From Pseudothioclava nitratireducens (lineage in GTDB: Bacteria; Pseudomonadota; Alphaproteobacteria; Rhodobacterales; Rhodobacteraceae), in assembly GCF_029210495.1 (NCBI RefSeq), contig NZ_JARGDK010000001.1:156010-220009 (forward strand): 64,000 bases of DNA, written 5' to 3'. Numbering within the stretch: position 1 is the first letter of the stretch; each line of letters begins with the position of its first letter. The notes under the pieces were generated by a model that worked only from the letters and a program-made list of their open reading frames with translations, ran no database searches and was not told the origin of the DNA. Both the position numbers and the translations under genes were made by a program. Below are positions 27,507 to 36,994 of the stretch, piece by piece.

Positions 27507-30019
27507 GCGCGAGCCTGCGCATTGCCGCCCGCGAGTTACGTGGCGGGCTTCGCGGATTCCGCGTTTTCCTGTTATGCCTGATGCTGGGCGTTGCCGCGAT
27601 TTCCGCCGTGGGCCTCGTCCGCGAGGCGATCCGGGGCGGCCTGTCGGATCAGGGCGCCGCGCTCTTGGGAGGGGACGCGCAATTTGAATTCACCTACCGC
27701 CGCCCCGCGCCCGAGGAACGTGCGTGGATCGACGCGCGGGCGGTCGCAAGCTCCGAGGTGGTGGAGTTCCGCTCGATGCTGCAAACCGGGGCGGGCGAAG
27801 CGCTGGAAACCGCGCTGACGCAGGTCAAGGCCGTCGATAACGCGCATCCTCTGATCGGAACGCTTCAGCTCGACCCCCCGCTGCCGGTCTCGACGCTGTT
27901 CGCGCAGACCGATGGCCCGTCCGCCATTTTCCTGGACCAGATCCTTGCCGACAGGCTGGGCCTTGCGCCGGGCGATCCGGTGCGCCTTGGCGGGATCACG
28001 TTCACCATGGCCGCGCGCATTCAGCGCGAGCCGGATTCGACCGGGGCCGGTACCGGCCTTGGTCCGCGCTCGATCGTGGCACTCCCCGCCATCGAGGACA
28101 GCGCCTTGCTGGCACCGGGCGCACTCTATGAGACCGAGCTGCGTGTGACCCTGCCGCCCGATACCGATCTCGATGCGCTACGCGCCGAGGCGCAGGCGCA
28201 TTTCGACGGCGCAGGGATGCGCTGGCAGGATCGCCGCCGCGCCGCGCCGGGGGCGGATCGTTTCGTGACGCGGCTCGGCTCGTTTCTGGTGCTTGTCGGG
28301 CTGGCCGGGCTGGCCGTCGGCGGGGTCGGGATTTCCGCGACCGTCAGCGCATGGCTCGAACGCAAGGCCGAGACCATCGCGACGCTGCGCGCCATCGGCG
28401 CGACCGGGGGCATGATACGGGCGATCTTCCTGTGGCAACTCCTTGCGCTCAGCGTCACCGGCATCGCGGCGGGGCTCGTGCTGGGAAGCGCGATGGTGCT
28501 GTTTGCGTCAGGCCTCATCGAACGACTGATGCCGATCCCGGTCGATGTGGGGCTAAGCGCGCGCCCGCTGATCGAGGCCGGGCTCTACGGCGCGCTTGTG
28601 GCGGCGATCTTTGCGCTCTGGCCGCTGTCGCGGATGCTGGGCCAACGCGCGGCGCGGCTCTATCGGCGCAATCGTACAGGGCGGTTCTCGCTGCCAGCGT
28701 TCGGCGCATTGGCCCTGATCGCACTGCTGATCGCCGCTCTGGTGGCGCTCGCCGTGTGGTTCTCGGGAATGGTAATGTTGACGCTCGGCACTCTGGGCGG
28801 GATCGCGCTGGCGCTTGGCCTGCTCGCAATTGCCGGTTGGCTCGTGCGCTATGCGGCCCGCGCGCTCTCGCATCTCGCCCGCGGGCGTCCGGCGCTCCGC
28901 GCGGCGCTTGCGTCGATTGGCGGGCCGCGCTCCGAAGCGGTGCCGGTGATCCTGTCGCTCGGGCTTGGGCTTTCGGTGCTGGCCGCTGTCGGTCAGGTCG
29001 ATGCGGGTCTGCGCGGCGCAATCGCGCAAGACCTCCCCGAGGTGGCACCCGCCTATTTCGTGCTCGACATTCAGAAGGATCAGCTCGACCCGTTCCTGAC
29101 CCGGCTCGATGCCATCGGCGGGGTCGAAAAGGTCGAAACCGTGCCAATGCTGCGCGGCATCATCACCGAGATCAATGGCCAGAACGCGCGCGAGGTTGCG
29201 GGCGAACACTGGGTGCTGCGCGGCGACCGGGGCGTAACCTATGCCGAGACGCCGCGCGAGGCACTGACCGCTGGCGACTGGTGGCCCGCTGACTACGCCG
29301 GGCCGCCGCTAGCGAGTTTCGCCGCGCAAGAGGCCGAGGAACTGGGGCTGAAGCTGGGCGATATGATCACGGTGAACATCCTCGGACGCGATATCGAGGC
29401 AAGGATCACCTCGTTCCGCGACGTCGATTTCTCGACCGCCGGAATCGGCTTCGTGCTGACGCTGAACCCCGCTGCGCTCGCCGCAGCGCCCCATACCCAT
29501 CTGGCGACGATCTATGCGCCCCCTGAGGCCGAAGCCCCGATCCTGCGCGACTTGGCCGGGGCGTTTCCGAATATCACCGCGATCCGCGTGCGCGATGCGA
29601 TCGACCGCGTGACCGAGGCGCTTGGCGCGATCGCGCGGGCGACCTCGCTCGCAGCAGGGGTGACGCTGCTCACCGGCTTTGTCGTGCTGATCGGCGCGGC
29701 GGCTTCGGGCGAGGCGGCCCGCGCGTGGGAAGCCGCGCTTCTCAAGACGGTTGGCGCGACGCGGCGCACCGTGCTTGCCTCCTTCGCGCTGCGTTCGGCG
29801 CTCTTGGGGGCGGCGGCGGGGCTGGTCGCGATCCTGTTCGGTGCGCTGGCGGGCTGGGCCGTGCTGGAGCTGGTGATGGAGGCAACCTTCCGCTTCGCCC
29901 CGATCCCGGCGCTCGCTATCGTCAGTGGCGGCGTTCTGGCGACCCTGCTTGCGGGGTTGGTCTTTGCGCTGCGCCCGCTCTCTGCGCGCCCGGCCCGCGT
30001 GCTGCGGGCGAGCGAGTGA
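27503..30019 (+). CDS. ybbP: ABC transporter permease with two FtsX domains, YbbP type
   Basis: 838 residues. The N-terminal helix (FRVFLLCLMLGVAAISAVG) is followed by a large periplasmic domain of about 200 residues, then FtsX-type helices (VGLAGLAVGGVGISATVSAW, with the ERKAETIATLRAIGAT coupling motif). A second block of helices, a second periplasmic domain, and a C-terminal FtsX domain with KTVGATRRTVLASFAL complete it. This tandem arrangement is characteristic of YbbP. It is translationally coupled to ybbA. The stop lies four bases before an intergenic repeat that separates it from a convergent MFS gene. Confidence 0.88.
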   Translation: MSASLRIAARELRGGLRGFRVFLLCLMLGVAAISAVGLVREAIRGGLSDQGAALLGGDAQFEFTYRRPAPEERAWIDARAVASSEVVEFRSMLQTGAGEALETALTQVKAVDNAHPLIGTLQLDPPLPVSTLFAQTDGPSAIFLDQILADRLGLAPGDPVRLGGITFTMAARIQREPDSTGAGTGLGPRSIVALPAIEDSALLAPGALYETELRVTLPPDTDLDALRAEAQAHFDGAGMRWQDRRRAAPGADRFVTRLGSFLVLVGLAGLAVGGVGISATVSAWLERKAETIATLRAIGATGGMIRAIFLWQLLALSVTGIAAGLVLGSAMVLFASGLIERLMPIPVDVGLSARPLIEAGLYGALVAAIFALWPLSRMLGQRAARLYRRNRTGRFSLPAFGALALIALLIAALVALAVWFSGMVMLTLGTLGGIALALGLLAIAGWLVRYAARALSHLARGRPALRAALASIGGPRSEAVPVILSLGLGLSVLAAVGQVDAGLRGAIAQDLPEVAPAYFVLDIQKDQLDPFLTRLDAIGGVEKVETVPMLRGIITEINGQNAREVAGEHWVLRGDRGVTYAETPREALTAGDWWPADYAGPPLASFAAQEAEELGLKLGDMITVNILGRDIEARITSFRDVDFSTAGIGFVLTLNPAALAAAPHTHLATIYAPPEAEAPILRDLAGAFPNITAIRVRDAIDRVTEALGAIARATSLAAGVTLLTGFVVLIGAAASGEAARAWEAALLKTVGATRRTVLASFALRSALLGAAAGLVAILFGALAGWAVLELVMEATFRFAPIPALAIVSGGVLATLLAGLVFALRPLSARPARVLRASE

Positions 30020-30022
30020 TCT

Positions 30023-30056
30023 GCCTCCGGCGGGGATATTTTGGGCAGCGTGAAAG
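30023..30056 (+). repeat. Single copy of the intergenic repeat
   Basis: GCCTCCGGCGGGGATATTTT followed by GGGCAGCGTGAAAG fills nearly all of the 40-base gap between the convergent ybbP and MFS genes. Unlike the copies at 26.05 and 32.7 kb it has no inverted partner. Confidence 0.75.
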
Positions 30057-30059
30057 GGG

Positions 30060-31277
30060 TCAGAATCCGCGCGCACCCCGCCGGTCGAGTGCCCAGAGCG
30101 CCCCCGCCCCGAGAACCGCCAACCCAGCCCCCAGCCCCGCAGCGAGCGCGTAACCTCCGAGCGCGGCCCCAAGCGCGAAGGTCGCCGCGCAAATCGCATC
30201 GCCCGCGAGCTTTTGCAGCGCCATGAGCGAGGCCCCTGCCCCCGGCCGCGCGCCCATCAGGTCCTGAAGATAGGCCATCGGCTGCGTGAGGATGATCGCG
30301 CCCCCGGCCGCGCCCGGCAGGATCAGCAACCAAACGAAAGGCGTCGCGGCCAAGAGTGGCAGGAAGGCGAGGTGGATCGCGTAAAGCACCATGCCGATCC
30401 AGATCAGCCGGGTGCGCTCGACATGGGGGATGAGCCGGGGCAGTGCGAGCATGAAGGGCACTTCGAGCCCGCCCAGGAACCCCGCATAAAGCGCGATATC
30501 CTCGGCCCCGCGCCCGGGCGTTGCGCTAAAGACAAGCCCCATCACCACCATGTAAAGCATGATCGAACCATGCACCGGCCCCAAAGCCAGAACACGGACG
30601 AGGATCGGCGGATCGGCCAATTCTCGCAGCCCTTGCGTGAAGCTCAGGCCCGATTTCGGATCAGGCCAGCGGGTCGCGCCGTCACGGGGCCAGAATACCC
30701 AGGTCAGTCCAAGAAAGGCGGCGCCCATCGCAAGGCTCACAGGATAGACAAGCATCAGCGGTGCGCCGGTCTGGAAAACCACCGACCAAATCGGCAGCAC
30801 GACGACCCATGGCAGGGCAAAGAGCGCCCTCAGCGTCGCATTGATCGCGGGACGCTCGGCCTCGGGGCGGGTAGAGGCGGCAAGGCGTCCCAGCGCGAAG
30901 ATCTGGCCAAAGAGCGACCCGGAGAGCGGGAGGAGCACCGCATGCGCCAGCACGAAGGCCCAAAGCGACTGGCCAAGGTGCACGGTGCCAAGACCCGCGA
31001 CCAGAAACCCGCCCGAGATCAGGGCAATCGCCCGCCGGTTCGCGCGTTGATCCGCGAGGATGCCAAATCCGACAGAGGCCGACACCGCAAGGATCGAGGC
31101 CGCCACCAGAAGCGCCGAATAGGCCCGGTCCGTCATCTCGAACACAGTCACCGCCAAGGCCGAGACATAGGGTGCCATCGTCGCCGCATAGGCGCCAAAG
31201 AGCACCAGCAACACTGCCGCGAGCCGCAAGGCAGGATCGGCAAGAATGGGACGAAACGGGGCGATTAAAACACGCAT
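30060..31277 (-). CDS. Major facilitator superfamily transporter
   Basis: 405 residues with about twelve hydrophobic helices. The loop between helices 2 and 3 reads GFGILADQRANRRAI, a variant of the MFS G-x-L-a-D-r-x-G-r motif, and a longer cytoplasmic loop separates the two halves (PRDGATRWPDPKSGLSF). The general pattern is that of drug or sugar efflux proteins, but no substrate can be read from the sequence. It lies three bases downstream of the FAD-linked oxidase gene and is probably co-transcribed with it, so transport of a hydroxyacid or related metabolite is possible. The ATG used is the only good start before helix 1. Confidence 0.8.
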   Translation of the reverse strand: MRVLIAPFRPILADPALRLAAVLLVLFGAYAATMAPYVSALAVTVFEMTDRAYSALLVAASILAVSASVGFGILADQRANRRAIALISGGFLVAGLGTVHLGQSLWAFVLAHAVLLPLSGSLFGQIFALGRLAASTRPEAERPAINATLRALFALPWVVVLPIWSVVFQTGAPLMLVYPVSLAMGAAFLGLTWVFWPRDGATRWPDPKSGLSFTQGLRELADPPILVRVLALGPVHGSIMLYMVVMGLVFSATPGRGAEDIALYAGFLGGLEVPFMLALPRLIPHVERTRLIWIGMVLYAIHLAFLPLLAATPFVWLLILPGAAGGAIILTQPMAYLQDLMGARPGAGASLMALQKLAGDAICAATFALGAALGGYALAAGLGAGLAVLGAGALWALDRRGARGF

Positions 31278-31280
31278 GGC

Positions 31281-32651
31281 TCAGGGCAGAACCTTGTCGG
31301 GGTTAAGGATACCTTTCGGGTCGAGCGCCGCCTTGATGGCGCGCATCACCTCAAGGGCGACCGGGTCCTTGTGACGGGCCATCGTCTGGCGCTTTGACAG
31401 GCCAACGCCATGCTCGGCCGAGAACGATCCTCCAAGCGCGACAGTCTGTTCGGCGATGGCGGCGCGCATTTCGGCCTTGAGCGCGGGTCCCGACGTGCCG
31501 GGATAGACCGTGTAGTGGATATTTCCGTCGCCCAGATGGGCAATCATCAGGATCTCGGCGGCAGGATCGAGCGCGCCGATCCGCGCCGCCATCCGCTCGA
31601 CGAAACCGGGCAACCGGTCGAGCGGCAGTGAAATATCGGTGTCGACCAGATCCGGCGTCGTGAAGGTAATCTCCGCGGCGGCCTCGCGCATTGCCCAAAG
31701 CTTTGCGCGCTGTGCCTGCGACTGTGCAATGACCGCCTCGGTGATCACGCCTGCCTCCAGATCGGGCAGCAGCAGGGTTTCGAGCCGCGCGACCGGATCC
31801 TCGCCCGTGATGGTCGTCGCCGTTTCCAGAAGAATATTCACCGGGGACGGCGCAAACGGACAGGCGAGATCGGGTTTGACCCGCGCGAGCCGCGCCATGT
31901 AGGCCTCCGGCATGAACTCGAACGCCTCGACCGCCCCGCCAGTTCCGGCCTGCACCCGGTTGAGCAGCGCCAGCGCCGCTTCAAGATCAGCCATCCCCAA
32001 AAGCGCGGTCGCATGGGCGACCGGCGCGGGCTCCAGCCGCATCACCGCCCCGGTTATGATGCCCAGCGTCCCTTCGGCCCCGATCATCAGATCGCGCAGG
32101 TCATAGCCGGTATTGTCCTTGTGCAGCGCATTCATCAGGTTCATCACCCGCCCGTCAGCCAGCACCACCTCAAGCCCGAGACACAGGTCCCGCACCATGC
32201 CGTAGCGCAGCACGTTCGCACCGCCCGCATTGGTCGACAGCACCCCGCCCAGCGTAGCCGACCCGCTCGCTCCGAAGCGCAGCGGAAAAATCAGACCCGC
32301 GCCCTCGACGTGACGGTGCAGCACATCCACGACCACCCCTGCCTCGGCGGTTATGGTGCGGGCCGAAGGGCTGTACGTGCGGATGCGGTTGAGACGCTCG
32401 AGCGACAACATCAGCGCCCCTTCCGCCGAGGTGCCACCATTGAGGCCGGTATTGCCGCCCACCGGAACGACAGGTGCCCCTGCTTCGTGCGCAAGCCGCA
32501 TCACCGCTGCGACCTCTCCGGTCGTGCCGGGGCGCACCAGTGCCAGCGGCCTCCAGCGATAAAGCCCCGTCCAGTCCCGCTGCGGGGCGTCATCACCCGT
32601 CAATACATGGGCATCACCGAACAGAGTGCGCAGATCATCCAGGATCGGCAT
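31281..32651 (-). CDS. FAD-binding 2-hydroxyacid oxidase/dehydrogenase (GlcD/D2HGDH-like)
   Basis: A 456-residue flavoprotein of the VAO/PCMH fold. The FAD-binding part has PVVPVGGNTGLNGGT near residue 61 and GASGSATLGGVLSTNAGG near residue 128, with LMIGAEGTLGIIT typical of the group. The C-terminal FAD-oxidase domain contains HLGDGNIHY (metal/substrate histidines) and AEHGVGLSKR. This is the pattern of D-2-hydroxyglutarate, D-lactate or glycolate dehydrogenases that feed electrons to the respiratory chain; the substrate cannot be chosen from sequence alone. The ATG at MPILDDL is taken over a start nine codons upstream. The MFS gene follows after three bases. Confidence 0.88.
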   Translation of the reverse strand: MPILDDLRTLFGDAHVLTGDDAPQRDWTGLYRWRPLALVRPGTTGEVAAVMRLAHEAGAPVVPVGGNTGLNGGTSAEGALMLSLERLNRIRTYSPSARTITAEAGVVVDVLHRHVEGAGLIFPLRFGASGSATLGGVLSTNAGGANVLRYGMVRDLCLGLEVVLADGRVMNLMNALHKDNTGYDLRDLMIGAEGTLGIITGAVMRLEPAPVAHATALLGMADLEAALALLNRVQAGTGGAVEAFEFMPEAYMARLARVKPDLACPFAPSPVNILLETATTITGEDPVARLETLLLPDLEAGVITEAVIAQSQAQRAKLWAMREAAAEITFTTPDLVDTDISLPLDRLPGFVERMAARIGALDPAAEILMIAHLGDGNIHYTVYPGTSGPALKAEMRAAIAEQTVALGGSFSAEHGVGLSKRQTMARHKDPVALEVMRAIKAALDPKGILNPDKVLP

Positions 32652-32686
32652 GGACCTTCCCTTCGTGGAGGCGGCCACCGCCGGAT

Positions 32687-32755
32687 GCCTCCGGCGGGGA
32701 TATTTTCAGCAGCGTGACGAAGCATTCAGTCTGCCACAAATATCCCCCGCGGAGC
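32687..32755. repeat. Head-to-head pair of intergenic repeats, long hairpin
   Basis: Left arm 32687-32717 (GCCTCCGGCGGGGATATTTT then CAGCAGCGTGA). Right arm 32726-32755 (TCAGTCTGCCACAAATATC then CCCCGCGGAGC). They are inverted around an eight-base spacer. The pair occupies the gap between the 3' end of hemC and the 5' end of the oxidase gene, both on the minus strand, so it could end or stabilise the hemC transcript. Confidence 0.8.
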
Positions 32756-32792
32756 GTCCCGCGGAAGTCAGGAGCGCACGGGCCAGATGGGC

Positions 32793-33746
32793 TTAACGCC
32801 AGTCGAAAAAGTCCTTGGGCGCACGAGCCAGAAGCTTGCGCGCAATATCGGCGCCAAGATCGGCGGCATCGGCAATCGAGGCACGCCCCTCTTCGAAGAG
32901 GGCATCCGACCCGTCCGGACGCAGCACTTCCCCGCGCAGCCAGACCTGATCGCCCTCGAGGAGCGCAAGCCCCGCGATCGGCGTTTCGCATGAGCCGTCG
33001 AGCGTCGCGAGATAGGCGCGTTCCGCCGCGAGGCGGTGCCCCGCCGGCGCGTCGTGGATCGCCGCCAGCAGCGCCTCACACATCGCGTCATTGGCGCGCC
33101 GTTCGATGCCGATGCAGCCCTGTGCGACGGCGGGTAGCATTTCCTCGGGTTCGATGGCAGAGCGTGCGACCTCGGCCATGCCCAACCGATTGAGACCCGC
33201 CATGGCAAGGAATGTCGCCGCCGCGACCTTGTCTTCGAGTTTACGCATCCGCGTCTGCACATTGCCGCGGAACTCGACCATTTTCAGATCGGGGCGGCGA
33301 TGCGCGAGCTGCGCGCGCCGACGCAGTGAGGACGAGCCGACGACAGCACCCTGGGGCAGATCCGAGATCGAGGCATAGTCGAAGCTGACGAACGCGTCGC
33401 GCGTATCCTCACGCGGGAGGTAGCAATCGAGCAAAAGACCGTCCGGCTGCTTGACCGGCATGTCCTTCATCGAATGCACGGCAATGTCGATCCGGCCATC
33501 GAGCATGGCCTCTTCGATTTCCTTGGTGAAGAGGCCCTTGCCGCCAAGCTCCTTGAGCGGCTTGTCCGCATCGATCAAGGCTCGGTCATCGCCGGTCGTC
33601 TTGATCACCACGATCTCGAACGCATCCTCGGGGAGGTCATGCGCCGCCATCAGGCGGGTGCGGGTTTCATAGGCCTGAGCGAGCGCAAGCGGTGAACCGC
33701 GGGTGCCGATCTTCAGGGGCGACTTGGCGTTGGGCATCTGTGTCAT
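32793..33746 (-). CDS. hemC: Hydroxymethylbilane synthase (porphobilinogen deaminase)
   Basis: Polymerises four porphobilinogens into hydroxymethylbilane in tetrapyrrole synthesis. The 317-residue product starts with KIGTRGSPLALAQA, contains KGLFTKEIEEAMLDGRIDIA and HSMKDMP, the substrate-binding arginine region SSSLRRRAQL, and the dipyrromethane-cofactor cysteine in LDGSCETPIAG (about residue 251). Length is normal for the family. It is divergent from hemE with 98 bases between starts, so two steps of haem synthesis share a promoter region. A repeat hairpin follows its 3' end. Confidence 0.96.
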   Translation of the reverse strand: MTQMPNAKSPLKIGTRGSPLALAQAYETRTRLMAAHDLPEDAFEIVVIKTTGDDRALIDADKPLKELGGKGLFTKEIEEAMLDGRIDIAVHSMKDMPVKQPDGLLLDCYLPREDTRDAFVSFDYASISDLPQGAVVGSSSLRRRAQLAHRRPDLKMVEFRGNVQTRMRKLEDKVAAATFLAMAGLNRLGMAEVARSAIEPEEMLPAVAQGCIGIERRANDAMCEALLAAIHDAPAGHRLAAERAYLATLDGSCETPIAGLALLEGDQVWLRGEVLRPDGSDALFEEGRASIADAADLGADIARKLLARAPKDFFDWR

Positions 33747-33844
33747 GACGCCTTGGTAGCCGCGTCAAAAGGCCCGCGCAAGCGGCGTCGCGCTTGACAT
33801 TGCGCCGCAGGGGAAATTCAAGGGGGTGCGAAGAGGAGAACGCG

Positions 33845-34876
33845 ATGACCGATAAGACGATCCTGCGCGCCCTGAAGGGCGAAACCCTGCCCACGCCGCC
33901 GGTGTGGATGATGCGTCAGGCGGGGCGCTACCTGCCCGAATATCGCGCGACCCGTGCCGAGGCGGGCGATTTCCTGTCGCTGTGCTACAATCCCGACCTT
34001 GCCGCCGAGGTGACGTTGCAGCCGATCCGGCGCTACAGCTTTGATGCGGCGATCTTGTTTGCGGATATTCTCCTTTTGCCGCAAGCCCTTGGTGCCGATC
34101 TGTGGTTCGTCACCGGCGAAGGGCCGCGGCTTTCGACGATCACCGGGCCAGAGGGGCTGCGCGCGCTCAAGTACAAGGACGACATCCACGACACACTCGC
34201 CCCGGTTTATGAAACGGTGCGGATCCTGTCGCGCGAATTGCCGAAAGAGACCACGCTGATCGGCTTTGCGGGCGCGCCCTGGACCGTTGCGACCTATATG
34301 ATCGCCGGGCGCGGCACGCCCGATCAGGGGCCTGCGCATGCGCTCAAGGCCGAGGACCGCGCGACTTTCGCCGCGCTGATCGACCTGCTGACCGAGTCGA
34401 CGATCGAGTATCTCTCGAAGCAGGTCGAAGCCGGTGCCGAGGTCGTAAAGATCTTCGATAGCTGGGCCGGGAGCCTCAAGGGTCAGGATTTCGAGGATTT
34501 CGCCGTGGCACCCGCCAAGCGGATCATCTCCGAGATGAAGGCCCGCTTCCCGGGGCTGCCGATCATCGCCTTCCCGCGCGAAGCGGGCGAGGGCTATATC
34601 GGCTTCCATCAGAAGACCGGCGCGGATTGCGTGGCGATCGACAACTCTGTCAGCCCGGAATGGGCGGCAGCGAATGTGCAGGTCTCGGGCTGCGTGCAGG
34701 GCAACCTTGCACCGCATCACATGGTGACGGGCGGTCAGGCTTTGATCGACGCGACCCGCCATGTGGTCGAGGCGTTCCGCAACGGCCCGCATATCTTCAA
34801 CCTCGGCCACGGGATCACGCCGGATGCAGACCCCGAGAATGTCGCGCTGATGATCGAGACGATCCGCAAGGGCTGA
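33845..34876 (+). CDS. hemE: Uroporphyrinogen decarboxylase
   Basis: Converts uroporphyrinogen III to coproporphyrinogen III in the cytosol. The 343 residues include the family signature [16 protein letters not shown] near residue 20, the conserved [23 protein letters not shown] and [16 protein letters not shown] near the C-terminus. The ATG at 33845 follows GAAGAGGAG. It is divergent from hemC and ends at a strong terminator. Its product is the substrate of HemF and HemN, both also encoded in this window. Confidence 0.96.
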   Translation: MTDKTILRALKGETLPTPPVWMMRQAGRYLPEYRATRAEAGDFLSLCYNPDLAAEVTLQPIRRYSFDAAILFADILLLPQALGADLWFVTGEGPRLSTITGPEGLRALKYKDDIHDTLAPVYETVRILSRELPKETTLIGFAGAPWTVATYMIAGRGTPDQGPAHALKAEDRATFAALIDLLTESTIEYLSKQVEAGAEVVKIFDSWAGSLKGQDFEDFAVAPAKRIISEMKARFPGLPIIAFPREAGEGYIGFHQKTGADCVAIDNSVSPEWAAANVQVSGCVQGNLAPHHMVTGGQALIDATRHVVEAFRNGPHIFNLGHGITPDADPENVALMIETIRKG

Positions 34877-34896
34877 GCGATCAGGACAGATATGAC

Positions 34897-34921
34897 AAGG
34901 GGGCCGCGAGGCCCCCTTTTT
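34897..34921 (+). terminator. Strong Rho-independent terminator between hemE and the DEAD-box helicase
   Basis: A 7-bp stem (GGGGGCC with GGCCCCC) and GCGA loop, followed by five Ts and preceded by AA. It lies between two convergent genes and can serve the plus strand strongly, with only weak T content on the minus side. Confidence 0.85.
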
Positions 34922-34933
34922 CATTGCCGCCGA

Positions 34934-36904
34934 TTACTTCGCGCGGCCCGGTTTCTTGCCCGGCTTGGCGGGGCCGCGCTCATATTTGGCCTTGGGCTTC
35001 GCGCCGGGCTTCCCCGAAGGCTTGCCGTCGGCTTTGTCCTTCTTCTCCCAAGGTTTCGCCCCTGCCTTGCTGGCAGGTTTGTCCTTTTTTTCCAACGGCT
35101 TGCCGGCGGGCTTGTCTTTCTTTTCCCACGGCTTGCCGGCGGGTTTATCCTTTTTCTCCCAAGGCTTCCCGCCTGCGCCCGCCTCGGCATCACGCGGCGA
35201 GGCGCCCTTGCGGTGCGGCTTCTTGAACGGCTTGCCGCCCGATTTGAAATCGCCCCGGTCACCCTTGTTCTTGTCCCAGCGCGCCGGACGCGGCGGCGGA
35301 CGGTCGAGCCCCTCGGGGGCTTCGTCCAGCGTCACGACCTTGCATTTATCCTCAAGCTGCATCGCGGGGCCAAGCGCCTTGAGGAAGCGCGGTGCGGCAT
35401 CGGCGTGGATCTGAACGAAGCTATGGTCCTGCATGATCCGAATCTGGCCGATATCGCGGCGAGTGAGGTCGCCCGCGCGGCACAGCATCGGCAAGAGCCA
35501 TTTCGGATCGACATGGGCGTCATGGCCCATCGTCAGACGCAGCCATTGCGCGTTACCGAACTCGGCGCGCTCACGCGGTTTGATCCCGTCGACAGTCACC
35601 GGGACGATATCTTCGGGGGCCGAACGCGAGGCCATAAAGTGACGCGCAACGGCAGCCGCCAGAGCCCGCGGCTCAAACCGTTCGAGCAGTGCGGCGACGG
35701 TCGCCTCTTCGTCTTCGGTCACCGGCTGTTGCAGTTCGGGCTCTTCGAGGATGCGCTGGCGGTCCTTGGCGATGATTTCCTCGGCGCTCGGGGCGGCGGC
35801 CCAGGTCGGCGCGATATTGGCGGTCTTGAATACCCGATCGGCTTTGGCGCGCAGGTTATGCGGCACGATGACAGCCGAGACCCCCTTCGAGCCCGCGCGA
35901 CCCGTCCGGCCCGAGCGGTGCAGCAGCGCTTCCTTGTTGATCGGCAGGTCGGCATGAACGACCAGTTCCAGACCCGGCAGGTCGATGCCCCGCGCGGCCA
36001 CATCGGTCGCAATACAGACCCGCGCCCGCCCATCACGCATCATCTGAAGCGCGCGTGAGCGTTCGTCCTGGCTGAGTTCACCGGACAGCGCCACCACCGA
36101 GAACCCCCGGTTGAGGAAACGCGTCGTGAGATGCGTCACCGTCGCGCGGGTACCGCAGAACACGATGGCAGTTTTCGCCTCGTAGAAGCGGAGCACGTTG
36201 ACGATGGCGTTCTCGCGGTCGGATTTGTCGACGAGAAGCGCGCGATACTCGATATCGGCGTGCTGCTCGCGTTTGGCCATGGTCGAAACCCGCTGCGCGT
36301 CCTTCTGGAACGTGCGTGCAAGGCGTTCGATCTCGGGCGAGACGGTTGCCGAGAACATCAGCGTCCGGCGCTCTTCATTCGCCGATTCAAGGATGAATTC
36401 GAGGTCTTCGCGGAAGCCGAGATCGAGCATTTCGTCGGCCTCGTCGAGCACCGCCACGCGCAGTTCCGAGAGATCCAGCGCCCCGCGACGGATGTGGTCG
36501 CAAATCCGGCCCGGCGTGCCGACGACGATATGCGCGCCGCGCTCTAGCGTGCGGCGCTCGAACCGCGCATCCATGCCCCCGACCGCACCCGCGATCACGA
36601 GTCCGGCACCCCCGTAAAGCCATTCGAATTCACGGCGCACCTGAAGCGCGAGTTCGCGCGTCGGCGCGATCACCAACGCACGCGGCACATCGGCATAAAG
36701 CGCGGGACCCTCGCCCAGCAACTCCGCCGCCATAGCCAGACCGAAGGCCACCGTCTTCCCCGACCCGGTCTGCGCCGACACCAACAAATCCTGCCCGGCC
36801 AGATCGGGGGCAATGACGGCTTCCTGGACTGGCGTGAGGGCGGCATAGCCCTTGGCGGCCAGCGCCTCGGAGAGCGCGGGGTGAAGATCGGGAAGGTTGG
36901 ACAT
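34934..36904 (-). CDS. DEAD-box ATP-dependent RNA helicase with lysine-rich repeat tail
   Basis: 656 residues. Helicase motifs run in order: AQTGSGKT (44-51), PTRELA (81-86), TPGR (130-133), DEAD (154-157), SAT (185-187), then the second RecA domain with IATDVAARGIDLPG and HRSGRTGRAG. Residues about 410-545 form a DbpA/CsdA-type RNA-binding region (VPVTVDGIKPRERAEFG). The last 110 residues are lysine/proline-rich and contain four near-copies of KPWEKKDKPAG, probably a disordered RNA-binding tail. Likely roles are ribosome assembly and cold adaptation, by analogy with DeaD/CsdA. It is monocistronic. Confidence 0.9.
   Translation of the reverse strand: MSNLPDLHPALSEALAAKGYAALTPVQEAVIAPDLAGQDLLVSAQTGSGKTVAFGLAMAAELLGEGPALYADVPRALVIAPTRELALQVRREFEWLYGGAGLVIAGAVGGMDARFERRTLERGAHIVVGTPGRICDHIRRGALDLSELRVAVLDEADEMLDLGFREDLEFILESANEERRTLMFSATVSPEIERLARTFQKDAQRVSTMAKREQHADIEYRALLVDKSDRENAIVNVLRFYEAKTAIVFCGTRATVTHLTTRFLNRGFSVVALSGELSQDERSRALQMMRDGRARVCIATDVAARGIDLPGLELVVHADLPINKEALLHRSGRTGRAGSKGVSAVIVPHNLRAKADRVFKTANIAPTWAAAPSAEEIIAKDRQRILEEPELQQPVTEDEEATVAALLERFEPRALAAAVARHFMASRSAPEDIVPVTVDGIKPRERAEFGNAQWLRLTMGHDAHVDPKWLLPMLCRAGDLTRRDIGQIRIMQDHSFVQIHADAAPRFLKALGPAMQLEDKCKVVTLDEAPEGLDRPPPRPARWDKNKGDRGDFKSGGKPFKKPHRKGASPRDAEAGAGGKPWEKKDKPAGKPWEKKDKPAGKPLEKKDKPASKAGAKPWEKKDKADGKPSGKPGAKPKAKYERGPAKPGKKPGRAK
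35035..35175 (-). repeat. Tandem in-frame repeats encoding KPWEKKDKPAG units
   Basis: Four copies of a unit of 33 bases or slightly longer encode K-P-(W/L)-E-K-K-D-K-(P/A)-(A/D) in the tail of the DEAD-box helicase. The second to third copies are nearly identical at DNA level, pointing to slippage or recombination. Copy number probably varies between strains. Confidence 0.8.
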
Positions 36905-36994
36905 CGGAGGTCTTTCAGAGAGGGGGCCGCAGGGCCAAAGCGCGGCTTCTACGTGGTTTTGCCTTTGCTGTATAGCGGATTCTTGCCTGATCGG

